DNA of 5,977 nt. It comes from Candidatus Aegiribacteria sp. (GTDB taxonomy: Bacteria > Fermentibacterota > Fermentibacteria > Fermentibacterales > JCC-6). The stretch lies in the NCBI GenBank assembly GCA_030638185.1, contig DAOWFD010000222.1, positions 1-5,977 of the forward strand, written 5' to 3'. The translations under genes were made by a program, and so were the position numbers. This document shows, in pieces, positions 1 through 5,970 of this stretch; the stretch's first letter is position 1; each line of letters starts with the position of its first letter. The notes below the pieces were generated by a model. The model worked only from the letters and a program-made list of their open reading frames with translations, had not been told where the DNA came from and made no database searches.

Positions 1-446
1 CCGCACTGGTGATCGCAACCGATATCAGTCAGAAAGCCCTGACCCATTCGCGCGTGAACAAAGAACTCTTCAGAGCCCGGAACCTGATACTGGTCAGAGC
101 CGATCTGCTCAAAGCATTCAGACGGGATACCAGGAAACTCGACGGCATTATAGCTAACCTTCCTTACATTCCTTCGGATCAGATTCATGATCTTGAGCCT
201 GAAGTAAGGAATGGAGATCCCCTGATTGCGCTTGACGGCGGGGCGTACGGGCTTGATCTGGTCTCCTCGTTAACAGCTTCCGCTCCGGCTGTTCTGCGAA
301 AAGGCGGAGTTCTTGCCCTTGAACTGGGCCGGGAGCAGGTCGAAACTGTTTCGGGAATACTGGAGAAAGACCCTCTATGGGAAGATGTAAGCGCATACAA
401 CGACCTTGCAGGTCGGCCCAGAGTTGTCACAGCCCGCGCGATCTAA
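1..446 (+). CDS. prmC: PrmC/HemK-type release factor glutamine N5-methyltransferase, 5' end missing
   Basis: This is the C-terminal part of a SAM-dependent methyltransferase that modifies the Gln of the GGQ motif in peptide chain release factors in the cytoplasm. The reading frame is open to the window edge and the first visible residues (ALVIATDIS) match the SAM-binding strand 'v.AtDiS..AL' of PrmC. The true start is therefore outside the window, and the GTG at 9 is not a start. The catalytic motif appears as N-L-P-Y at about 156-167; NPPY is the classic form and NLPY is a known variant. Further PrmC hallmarks follow: EPEVRNGDP, ALDGGAYGLDL, a glycine turn before LALELGREQ, and a C-terminal DLAGRPRVV. 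The N-terminal release-factor-binding domain and the SAM glycine loop are not visible. A related protein-Gln or rRNA methyltransferase is less likely given the C-terminal motifs. The stop is TAA at 444-446. Confidence 0.92.
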   Translation, partial: ALVIATDISQKALTHSRVNKELFRARNLILVRADLLKAFRRDTRKLDGIIANLPYIPSDQIHDLEPEVRNGDPLIALDGGAYGLDLVSSLTASAPAVLRKGGVLALELGREQVETVSGILEKDPLWEDVSAYNDLAGRPRVVTARAI

Positions 447-487
447 TGGAGTAAACTTGTAAAAACACATCCCTGCATACATATTTC

Positions 488-493
488 TATACT
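488..493 (+). promoter_or_regulatory. Possible -10 element upstream of ispG
   Basis: TATACT lies 33 bases before the ispG ATG, in the AT-rich 79-base gap after prmC. It matches the sigma-70 -10 consensus at five of six positions. No convincing -35 hexamer sits at 16-18 bases upstream; the nearest, TTGTAA at 457-462, is too far away. No terminator hairpin is visible after prmC, so read-through from upstream is equally possible. Confidence 0.25.
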
Positions 494-517
494 TCATGGT
501 ATTGTGATGTTGTGTCT

Positions 518-523
518 GGAGGG
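518..523 (+). promoter_or_regulatory. Shine-Dalgarno site of ispG, unusually close to the start
   Basis: GGAGGG is a strong anti-SD match, but GGAGG ends only 3 bases before the ATG at 526, which is shorter than the usual 5-9. I see no alternative in-frame start upstream. The ATG at 526 gives the expected N-terminus (RRSHTRQVSVG, as in the IspG 'R..T+qV.vG' start), so it is kept. Confidence 0.7.
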
Positions 524-525
524 AA

Positions 526-1611
526 ATGAGTATCAGAAGATCCCACACAAGACAGGTTTCGGTCGGAGGGCTGCCGATAGGGGGCGGGTCACCCATATCC
601 GTCCAATCCATGACGAACGTTCCCACCACTGATATTGAAGCTGTCTGCAGCCAGATAAACATGCTGGCAAGCCGTGGGGCTGAAATCGTTCGTGTGGCGG
701 TACCGGACAGGGAATCTGCCGTCGCTCTTCGGAGTATTATTAAAAAGTCTCCTGTTCCCGTGGTATCGGATATTCACTTCAACCCGGAGCTTGCCATAAT
801 GGCGCTTGAAGCCGGAACAGACAAGCTAAGGATCAATCCGGGAAACATAAGACAAAGATCTGATATCTGGAGAATCTCCGAGAAGGCATTGGAACAGCAT
901 GTTCCTATCCGCATAGGGGTCAATTCAGGTAGCCTGCCGGGTGATCTCAGGGATAAATACGGAGGCGTGAATAAAGATTCAATGTGGGCCGCCGCACATA
1001 GACATCTGGTTCTTTTTGAGGAAACCGGTTTTCGCAATATAGTTCTCTCACTGAAGTCAAGCGACCCCATGCTTACAGTTGAGGTCAACAGGCTGGCGTC
1101 AGCTGAATGTGATTACCCAATTCATCTGGGTGTTACCGAAGCAGGCCCACGACTTACGGGAAGCGTGAGAAGCGCTGTGGCACTTTCTATTCTGCTGGCG
1201 GAGGGGATCGGCGACACTATAAGAGTTTCCCTCTCAGGTTCGCCGGAGAAGGAACCCGTTGTAGGGTGGGAGATACTCTCCTCACTGAATATCCGTCGCA
1301 GGTTTCCGAGGGTAATAAGCTGCCCGACATGCGCAAGAGCCCGAATAGACGTCGCGGGGATCGCTGAATCGGTTCAGGATAGTATTGAAGGCAAAACAGG
1401 AAATATCACCATAGCGGTGATGGGGTGCGAAGTTAATGGCCCGGGAGAGGCAAGAGACGCGGATATAGCTCTCATCGGAACTCCATCGGGAATACAGCTT
1501 TTTATTGACGGGAAAAATACCGGTGGGATACCCGGTTCAGATATTCAGGGATATCTTGGCGGAATTGTAGATTCATATATTCGGAAATCAGGAAAAACCG
1601 CGGGAGGATAA
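526..1611 (+). CDS. ispG: 4-hydroxy-3-methylbut-2-en-1-yl diphosphate synthase (GcpE), short two-domain form
   Basis: IspG reductively converts MEcPP to HMBPP, the penultimate step of the MEP isoprenoid pathway, in the cytoplasm. It uses a [4Fe-4S] cluster fed by ferredoxin or flavodoxin. The N-terminal TIM barrel is recognisable from GGGSPISVQSMTN (residues 19-31), VVSDIHFNP (79-87), KLRINPGNI (100-108), RIGVNSGSL (129-137) and HLGVTEAGP (200-208). The C-terminal cluster domain holds all ligands: Cys266 and Cys269 in ISCPTC, Cys301 in MGCEVNGPGEA, and Glu308. At 361 residues it is close to the E. coli enzyme (about 372) and lacks the large insert of plant and Bacteroidetes/Chlorobi forms. 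One small oddity is that the residue after the second Cys is Ala, where Gly is usual (SCPxCGR). It is the first gene of a likely unit with glnA, whose ribosome binding site lies inside its last codons. Confidence 0.97.
   Translation: MSIRRSHTRQVSVGGLPIGGGSPISVQSMTNVPTTDIEAVCSQINMLASRGAEIVRVAVPDRESAVALRSIIKKSPVPVVSDIHFNPELAIMALEAGTDKLRINPGNIRQRSDIWRISEKALEQHVPIRIGVNSGSLPGDLRDKYGGVNKDSMWAAAHRHLVLFEETGFRNIVLSLKSSDPMLTVEVNRLASAECDYPIHLGVTEAGPRLTGSVRSAVALSILLAEGIGDTIRVSLSGSPEKEPVVGWEILSSLNIRRRFPRVISCPTCARARIDVAGIAESVQDSIEGKTGNITIAVMGCEVNGPGEARDADIALIGTPSGIQLFIDGKNTGGIPGSDIQGYLGGIVDSYIRKSGKTAGG
1602..1608 (+). promoter_or_regulatory. Shine-Dalgarno site of glnA, inside the end of ispG
   Basis: GGGAGGA overlaps the last ispG codons just before its TAA at 1609-1611. 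GGAGG lies 7 bases from the GTG at 1615 and 10 from a second, adjacent in-frame GTG at 1618. The spacing favours 1615. The placement implies translational coupling with ispG. Confidence 0.75.
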
Positions 1612-1614
1612 AAA

Positions 1615-3042
1615 GTGGTGTCTAACAAGACCATGGAAATTCAACTTGAGAGAATCTCGAACGAGAATTACGATGAACTTGATATAAGGTTCACCGATCT
1701 TACGGGACACTGGCGTCATGTAACAGTACCGTCATCTATGGTGGACGAAGATTTTTTCCTACGTGGAGTGGGGTTTGACGGATCCACACTGGCGGGCATG
1801 ACTCAGACTGAAGCCGGAGATCTTATTCTCAGGCCCGATCCTAGAAGGGTTTTTGAGGACCAGTTCACTGAAAGAAAAACGCTTGTAATTTTAGCCGATA
1901 TAGTTGATCCGGTAAGCGGGGAAGCATTTTCCAGGGATCCGAGGAGTATAGCCAGAAAAGCGGTCAGTTATCTCAGAGAGTCCGGTATTGCCACGGACAG
2001 CTACTGGGCTCCCGAGTTCGAATTCTACATTTTCGACGAAGCCTGCTTCTGGTCCGAACGGGGAAGCCAGGGGTATCGGATGGGAAGCATTGAGAATCCC
2101 GAAAATCCGAAAATCCTTGAAGCCAGGGGGTTTGTTCATTCCGGTAAATCCGGATACCACATGATGTATCCTGTGGACAGCCTTCATGATATAAGGTCTG
2201 AAATTACGATGCTGATGCAGAAGGCAGGAATACAGATAAAATACCATCACCATGAGGTGGGCAGGATGGGTCAGAGTGAGGTGGAAGTAACCTTCTCTCC
2301 TTTCCTCAGTGCTGCGGACAATGTAATGCTGACCAAGCACATTGTCCGGAATGTAGCACTTAAGTACAACCTTTCGGCAACATTCATGCCCAAACCTGTT
2401 GAGGGCGAACCGGGTTCCGGCATGCATTTTCACATTTTCATGACAGACAAACAGAAAAGGATATTCTTTGACAAAGATGGTTATTGCAACCTGAGTAAAC
2501 CCGCCCTGAACGCAATTGCCGGAATTCTTCATCATGCTCCCGCTGTATGCGCCTTCAGCAACGCTTCGGTAAACAGTTACCATCGGCTTGTTCCAGGTCA
2601 GGAGGCGCCAGTATACAGATTCTTCTCCGGTCCCAACCGAAGCGCTGCCATAAGGGTCCCATCCTATGCCAGTACGGCGGAGTCAATGCGTTTCGAGTAC
2701 AGGGTTCCCGATGGGATCAGTAATCCCTACCTTTCGATGAGCGCGATACTCATGGCCGCGATTGACGGAATGAAGAAGGAAATGGACCCTGAGAAACTCG
2801 GTTACGGTCCGATTGATGAGAATGTATTTGAGGGGGGTTACAATACGGAAGACCTTCACATGCTTCCTGCAAACCTGGGAGAAGCCCTGGATGCACTTGA
2901 AACCGACAGGGAATTCCTTGAAGATGGAGAAGTCTTCTCTAAGGAAATGATCGATGATTATATAGAAATGAAGAGAGATGAAGTGGCAAGTTTCCAGGGA
3001 AGCCCTCACCCGAAGGAGCATTCCCTCTATTTCAGTCTGTAG
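1615..3042 (+). CDS. glnA: Type I glutamine synthetase, beta-like C-terminus but without the adenylylation Tyr
   Basis: It condenses glutamate and ammonia with ATP to glutamine; family members are cytoplasmic dodecamers. The beta-Grasp N-domain carries the latch motif VGFDGSTLAGM (residues 52-62, Asp55 matching E. coli Asp50). Metal ligands by alignment are Glu134/Glu136 (PEFEFYIF), Glu214 and Glu222 (HHHEVGRMGQSEVEV), His271 (GSGMHFH) and Glu361 (RFEYRVPDG). Glu330 (VPGQEAPV) and the RSAAIRVP segment bind glutamate and phosphate. NPYLSMSAILMAAIDG closes the core. The 475-residue length and the ending PHPKEHSLYFSL resemble the 469-residue E. coli GSI-beta rather than the ~444-residue alpha form. 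However, Phe405 (DENVF) stands where E. coli has adenylylated Tyr397 (DKNLY), and Pro266 stands where it has Asn264. The start is GTG at 1615; GTG 1618 and ATG 1633 are alternatives. The gap to ispG is 3 bases. Confidence 0.96.
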   Translation: MVSNKTMEIQLERISNENYDELDIRFTDLTGHWRHVTVPSSMVDEDFFLRGVGFDGSTLAGMTQTEAGDLILRPDPRRVFEDQFTERKTLVILADIVDPVSGEAFSRDPRSIARKAVSYLRESGIATDSYWAPEFEFYIFDEACFWSERGSQGYRMGSIENPENPKILEARGFVHSGKSGYHMMYPVDSLHDIRSEITMLMQKAGIQIKYHHHEVGRMGQSEVEVTFSPFLSAADNVMLTKHIVRNVALKYNLSATFMPKPVEGEPGSGMHFHIFMTDKQKRIFFDKDGYCNLSKPALNAIAGILHHAPAVCAFSNASVNSYHRLVPGQEAPVYRFFSGPNRSAAIRVPSYASTAESMRFEYRVPDGISNPYLSMSAILMAAIDGMKKEMDPEKLGYGPIDENVFEGGYNTEDLHMLPANLGEALDALETDREFLEDGEVFSKEMIDDYIEMKRDEVASFQGSPHPKEHSLYFSL

Positions 3043-3049
3043 AAAGAAA

Positions 3050-3057
3050 AGGGGTGA
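3050..3057 (+). promoter_or_regulatory. Shine-Dalgarno site that fixes the lipoprotein start
   Basis: AGGGGTGA in the 19-base gap after glnA lies at normal distance (7 bases from AGGGG) before the ATG at 3062. This start gives a clean lipoprotein signal peptide. The longer frame from the ATG at 2978 would overlap glnA by 65 bases and place a charged 28-residue leader before the signal. Confidence 0.7.
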
Positions 3058-3061
3058 ACAG

Positions 3062-4294
3062 ATGAAGAAGATACTGTTTGTCATGTTAAGCGTACTTATC
3101 TTCGCTCTTGCGTGCGGAGAGCGGCCGGCAGAGGACATATCTGCTGATGAAGGGAACGATGAAGCTGCAGCTACGGAAGAATATGTTCTTCCCGAAGCTG
3201 ATGAATACCTGATCCTATCCGATTCAATAGGGATCGAAATGGGAGACAGCAACTACGTTTTCGGCCAGATAGCCGGAGCCGACATTTCACCTAAAGGGGA
3301 AATAGCGATACTGGATATGCAGAAAAGCTGTATGAGCATCTTCTCTCCATCCGGGGAATTTCTGCAGCGTATCGGCCGGCAGGGCAGCGGCCCCGGGGAA
3401 TTCCTGCTTCCAGTTGGAATGGCATTCTTTCCCGGTGAAGAGGGCATCGTTATTTCTGAGTTTACTGTTACCGATTCCCTGGAACCGGGAGCCGCTGTTT
3501 CGGATGCAATGGGAGGCAAGCTGATCTATTTCAATTCCGAAATGGAATACATGATGGATGTGCAGGGCTTTTACCCGTCACCACCTGGTGCTATTGCAGG
3601 AGTAAATAACGGCGCAATCGTAGGCATGAAACCTGAATTTCTGCAGAACGAGGAAGGCATGTTCATGGGTTTCACCATTTCAAGATGGGAAATGGGCGAG
3701 GTTGAAGCATCCGTTGTCTATTTCGAAAGCATGTCCCCGTTCGATCCTTCCGACCTGAGTTCGATGCAGGATGATATACCCATTTTCGGAGCTACTTCCG
3801 AAGGAATCGTTTTCACCGCGCAATTATCCACTGAAGTGTATGAATTCACCGTATGGAGTCCCGAAGGAGATGAACTGTTCACAGTAACTGATGAAAATTA
3901 CGTCAGGGTGCGGAAAACACAGGAAGAGATCGATATAGAAACTGAGATGGTGAACAACAGGATGATCCAGCAGGGAATGCCCGAGTCAATGGCCAACTGG
4001 CAGCCCGATCCGTACAGGTCGGCAATAGGTGGGCTCTGGGTTGATGGACTTGACAGAATATGGGTAACAAAAGCAACAACATTGACACCTTCCTATACCG
4101 TTTACGATATGGAAGGGAACATTCTTTTCACTGCGGCGCTCGATGCCGGTGAAAGGGCAAGTACATGGCAGACTGTAATCAAAGGGAACCGGTTTCTTGC
4201 CTTTGATACCGATCCCGAGTTTTACCCTCAGGTATTCATCGGGGACCTGCCGGGAACCGAAAAAACGGACACCGAAGAGGTGGGTCTGTATTAA
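3062..4294 (+). CDS. Exported lipoprotein with a 6-bladed beta-propeller (NHL-like) domain, function unknown
   Basis: The 410-residue product begins with a lipoprotein signal: Lys2-Lys3, a hydrophobic stretch to about residue 17, and the lipobox A-L-A-C with Cys18 as the lipidated residue. Gly follows the Cys, so outer-membrane sorting is likely if Lol rules apply. Residues about 20-48 are an acidic linker rich in Glu, Asp and Ala. A propeller follows. One blade reads ISPKGEIAILD...MSIFSPSGEFLQRIG (75-105) and runs into GRQGSGPGEF (105-114), the signature shared by NHL-like '6-bladed beta-propeller' proteins common in Bacteroidetes and related candidate phyla. A late blade is GLWVDGLDRIWVTKA...YTVYDMEGNILF (324-356). 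Residues 281-315 are a less regular, possibly helical insert with many Met, Gln and Glu. No catalytic residues are recognisable; family members are mostly uncharacterised, so binding of a ligand or partner is only a guess. It follows glnA by 19 bases and probably shares its transcript. Confidence 0.85.
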   Translation: MKKILFVMLSVLIFALACGERPAEDISADEGNDEAAATEEYVLPEADEYLILSDSIGIEMGDSNYVFGQIAGADISPKGEIAILDMQKSCMSIFSPSGEFLQRIGRQGSGPGEFLLPVGMAFFPGEEGIVISEFTVTDSLEPGAAVSDAMGGKLIYFNSEMEYMMDVQGFYPSPPGAIAGVNNGAIVGMKPEFLQNEEGMFMGFTISRWEMGEVEASVVYFESMSPFDPSDLSSMQDDIPIFGATSEGIVFTAQLSTEVYEFTVWSPEGDELFTVTDENYVRVRKTQEEIDIETEMVNNRMIQQGMPESMANWQPDPYRSAIGGLWVDGLDRIWVTKATTLTPSYTVYDMEGNILFTAALDAGERASTWQTVIKGNRFLAFDTDPEFYPQVFIGDLPGTEKTDTEEVGLY

Positions 4295-4361
4295 AGTCCT
4301 GAACTGTCGAGGTGGAGTCCAGGTTGTTACGCGAATAATGGGGAAAGAAATTTGCTGACGA

Positions 4362-4370
4362 TGGTATATT
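4362..4370 (+). promoter_or_regulatory. Possible extended -10 promoter of the sulfatase-like gene
   Basis: TGGTATATT fits the extended -10 pattern TGn-TATAAT with one mismatch, 27 bases before the TTG start. Transcription would begin near 4377. There is no good -35 hexamer at the standard distance, as is tolerated for extended -10 promoters. The rest of the 103-base gap (4295-4397) shows no clear terminator hairpin. Confidence 0.35.
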
Positions 4371-4386
4371 TCGTCTAAGTTCCAAG

Positions 4387-4392
4387 AAAGGA
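4387..4392 (+). promoter_or_regulatory. Shine-Dalgarno site supporting the TTG start
   Basis: AAAGGA ends 5 bases before the TTG at 4398. No ATG start with comparable spacing exists nearby. The first in-frame ATG, at 4446, would remove the charged n-region of the signal peptide. Confidence 0.6.
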
Positions 4393-4397
4393 CGACC

Positions 4398-5729
4398 TTG
4401 AAAATATGTAGTGGGTTTCTGAAAACGAAGAAAGCTTCTGTTCTCATGACTGCTCTGATGTTCATGGGATGCGGAATCATGGGTTCCAGTAAGCCGAACA
4501 TAGTCCTTATTATTATTGATACGCTTAGAGCAGATCATCTGGGATGCTACGGATACGATAGAGAGACCTCTCCGGTCCTGGACAGTCTTGCGGAGGAGGG
4601 AGTGCTTTTTTCACGCTGTCAGGCACAGGCTCCTTGGACGCTGCCTGCCCATGCGACAATATGGACGGGGCTCACGGTGGTATCCCACCAGGCCCGCAGA
4701 AGCGGTACAGATACACACGGAGTGGATATAAGTCTGCCTTCAATAGCCACAATTCTTAAAGGTGAAGGATACGTTACTCTGGGATTTGTAAACATCTTTC
4801 TCCTCAACGGTGATTTCGGATTTGACAACGGGTTTGATCACTATTCCTGGTATCCTGTGGGGGATGGAAGAGCCGAAGAAAGTGTATCGGAGATTCTGCA
4901 ATGGTTTGATGATAACAGGGGAAATCCCTCTCCGAAACTTGTTGTCCTCCATCTTTACGATGTTCACTCTCCCTATGATCCACCCGCTTCCTTTGATTCC
5001 CTCTTCTCTCCGGTGGGAACCAGAGGGGTGACGGACTGGGATGCGTTAGAAGGCGGGATAATTCATAATCGTCAGGACCGTGATCATCTGGTAAACCTTT
5101 ACGATGGGGAAATTGCCTGGGTGGACAGCCAGCTTGGTCGGCTTTTCGCCGGTTTACGGGAAAGGGGAGTTACGGACAATTCACTGATAATCGTCACTTC
5201 GGATCATGGAGAGGAATTTCTTGAACATGGCCGCATCGGACATGGCCAGTCACTGTACCAGGAACTCATTCATGTACCCCTGATCATCTCCGGCAATGAT
5301 ATACCAGCAGGCCTGATAGATACCATTACCGCGGGACAGTTCGACATACTCCCTACCATTGCCGGATACGTTGGAGTCACCCTTCCTGAAGGGGTGGAAG
5401 GGGTTGACCTGTTCCTGCCCCATGATCCAGACCGGCCGATTCCGTCCAGCGGACTCTGGCCAGGCAAGTGTTTCTTAAACGAAATCGAAGGATTTGAAAC
5501 CATAGCATCCGTACTCTCCGGAAGGATGAAGGGAATAGTCAATTTCACCACCGGATACGAGATCATGCATGATCTGGCGAAGGATCCGTTGGAGCTCTAT
5601 GAACTACCCCTTGATACAGTTCTGCTCAGAAATATAGAAACGTACTGGGCAACTCCTCCGGTAGCGAATCCTCCGGGGGTGTTCAATGAGGGAATTGAGG
5701 AGAGTCTTGAGGGGCTCGGATATATCTGA
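4398..5729 (+). CDS. Sulfatase-superfamily (alkaline phosphatase fold) hydrolase with Thr at the nucleophile position, probable lipoprotein
   Basis: The 443-residue product has the sulfatase fold (PF00884-type): IVLIIIDTLRADHLGCYGY (residues 35-53, metal ligand Asp41), LHLYDVHSPYDPP (184-196), and TSDHGEEFLEHG...GHGQSLYQE...VPLII (267-297, ligands Asp269-His270), ending in LEGLGYI as many homologues do. The C/S-x-P-x-R sulfatase signature is replaced by T-L-P-A-H at 81-85, nine residues before the TG (90-91) exactly as in canonical enzymes. Thr81 is thus the likely nucleophile and formylglycine cannot form. This resembles LtaS-type transferases and phosphodiesterases of the superfamily, so sulfatase activity is doubtful; a phospho- or phosphono-ester substrate is possible. 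The N-terminus has Lys9, Lys11 and Lys12, a hydrophobic run and F-M-G-C with Cys25, a weak lipobox, so the protein is likely periplasmic and membrane-anchored. The start is TTG, chosen from the ribosome binding site and signal peptide. Confidence 0.88.
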   Translation: MKICSGFLKTKKASVLMTALMFMGCGIMGSSKPNIVLIIIDTLRADHLGCYGYDRETSPVLDSLAEEGVLFSRCQAQAPWTLPAHATIWTGLTVVSHQARRSGTDTHGVDISLPSIATILKGEGYVTLGFVNIFLLNGDFGFDNGFDHYSWYPVGDGRAEESVSEILQWFDDNRGNPSPKLVVLHLYDVHSPYDPPASFDSLFSPVGTRGVTDWDALEGGIIHNRQDRDHLVNLYDGEIAWVDSQLGRLFAGLRERGVTDNSLIIVTSDHGEEFLEHGRIGHGQSLYQELIHVPLIISGNDIPAGLIDTITAGQFDILPTIAGYVGVTLPEGVEGVDLFLPHDPDRPIPSSGLWPGKCFLNEIEGFETIASVLSGRMKGIVNFTTGYEIMHDLAKDPLELYELPLDTVLLRNIETYWATPPVANPPGVFNEGIEESLEGLGYI

Positions 5730-5911
5730 TCCATCCTGAGAAATAAAAGACACTCCCTTTGCCGCATCAGCATGGTGAGTTTAGATGTTCGGAAACCGTG
5801 GACCACAGTAGTTTCTTTACGGAATCGTATATCCCCGGGCCATGCCGGTGTATCGTCTGAAAGAGGCATTGTTATATCAATCAGTTCCTCTGGAGATACT
5901 CTGTATTCCAT
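5730..5911 (-). pseudogene. Truncated cyclase/kynurenine-formamidase-family gene (5' fragment)
   Basis: Reading leftward from the ATG at 5911-5909, the first ~47 residues match the N-terminus of the cyclase family (PF04199-type, including arylformamidase KynB). ELIDITMPLSDDTPAWPGD corresponds to the family's 'iDlS.pls..tp.wPGd', followed by a charged strand and a TSKLTM strand. The family's metal-binding motif H-x-G-T-H-x-D-x-P-x-H should come next but is absent. In frame the sequence becomes LMRQREC and then runs into the antisense of the sulfatase gene, staying open to 5597. After a one-base shift at 5768, 13 codons read DAAKGVSFISQDG, faintly like the 'DAPxHF' part of the motif, so a deletion plus frameshift is possible. 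Full members are about 200-220 residues, so most of the domain is missing. GAAAGG provides a good ribosome binding site. It could be a degraded gene, a rearrangement scar or an assembly join; no enzymatic function is expected. Confidence 0.62.
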
Positions 5912-5918
5912 AAATCAG

Positions 5919-5924
5919 CCTTTC
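5919..5924 (-). promoter_or_regulatory. Shine-Dalgarno site of the cyclase fragment
   Basis: On the - strand GAAAGG lies 7 bases before the ATG at 5911. Three in-frame stop codons occur just upstream of the ATG, which fixes the start. An intact initiation region supports this having been a real gene rather than a chance antisense frame. Confidence 0.6.
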
Positions 5925-5954
5925 AATTAATTTTCGGATTAAATCCTGGAAGGG

Positions 5955-5970
5955 CATTGATCACTCAATG
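5955..5970. repeat. Short inverted repeat upstream of the cyclase fragment, possible operator
   Basis: CATTGA and TCAATG form perfect 6-base arms around TCAC. The heptamer GGGCATT also occurs twice as a direct repeat, at 5952-5958 and 5970-5976. The site lies 44 bases upstream of the cyclase-fragment ATG, where an operator would be expected. It is short enough to be chance, and the window ends here. Confidence 0.25.

Noticed and set aside
9..11. GTG as a start codon for the first gene
   Set aside because: The frame stays open upstream to the window edge, and the residues before it continue the PrmC SAM-binding motif, so it is an internal Val.
1891..2583. 230-codon open frame on the - strand
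   Set aside because: It lies wholly antisense to well-supported glutamine synthetase and shows no recognisable motif; it is a coding shadow.
2978..3061. Upstream ATG giving a 28-residue N-terminal extension to the lipoprotein
   Set aside because: It overlaps glnA, would bury the lipoprotein signal, and a better ribosome binding site precedes the ATG at 3062.
2683..3252. 189-codon open frame on the - strand across the glnA-lipoprotein junction
   Set aside because: It is antisense to two real genes and their ribosome binding site, with low-complexity composition and no family motif.
4295..4397. Terminator, riboswitch or small RNA in the largest gap between + strand genes
   Set aside because: No GC-rich hairpin followed by a T run, and no recognisable conserved RNA motif; only a weak promoter candidate remains.
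3986..4501. 171-codon open frame on the - strand spanning the gap before the sulfatase gene
   Set aside because: It overlaps two real genes antisense and shows no domain signature; the intergenic part alone is too short to code.
5597..5729. Continuation of the - strand cyclase frame through the sulfatase 3' end as a functional protein
   Set aside because: The residues match no part of the cyclase family and are the antisense of the conserved sulfatase tail; only the part right of 5730 is kept as a gene fragment.
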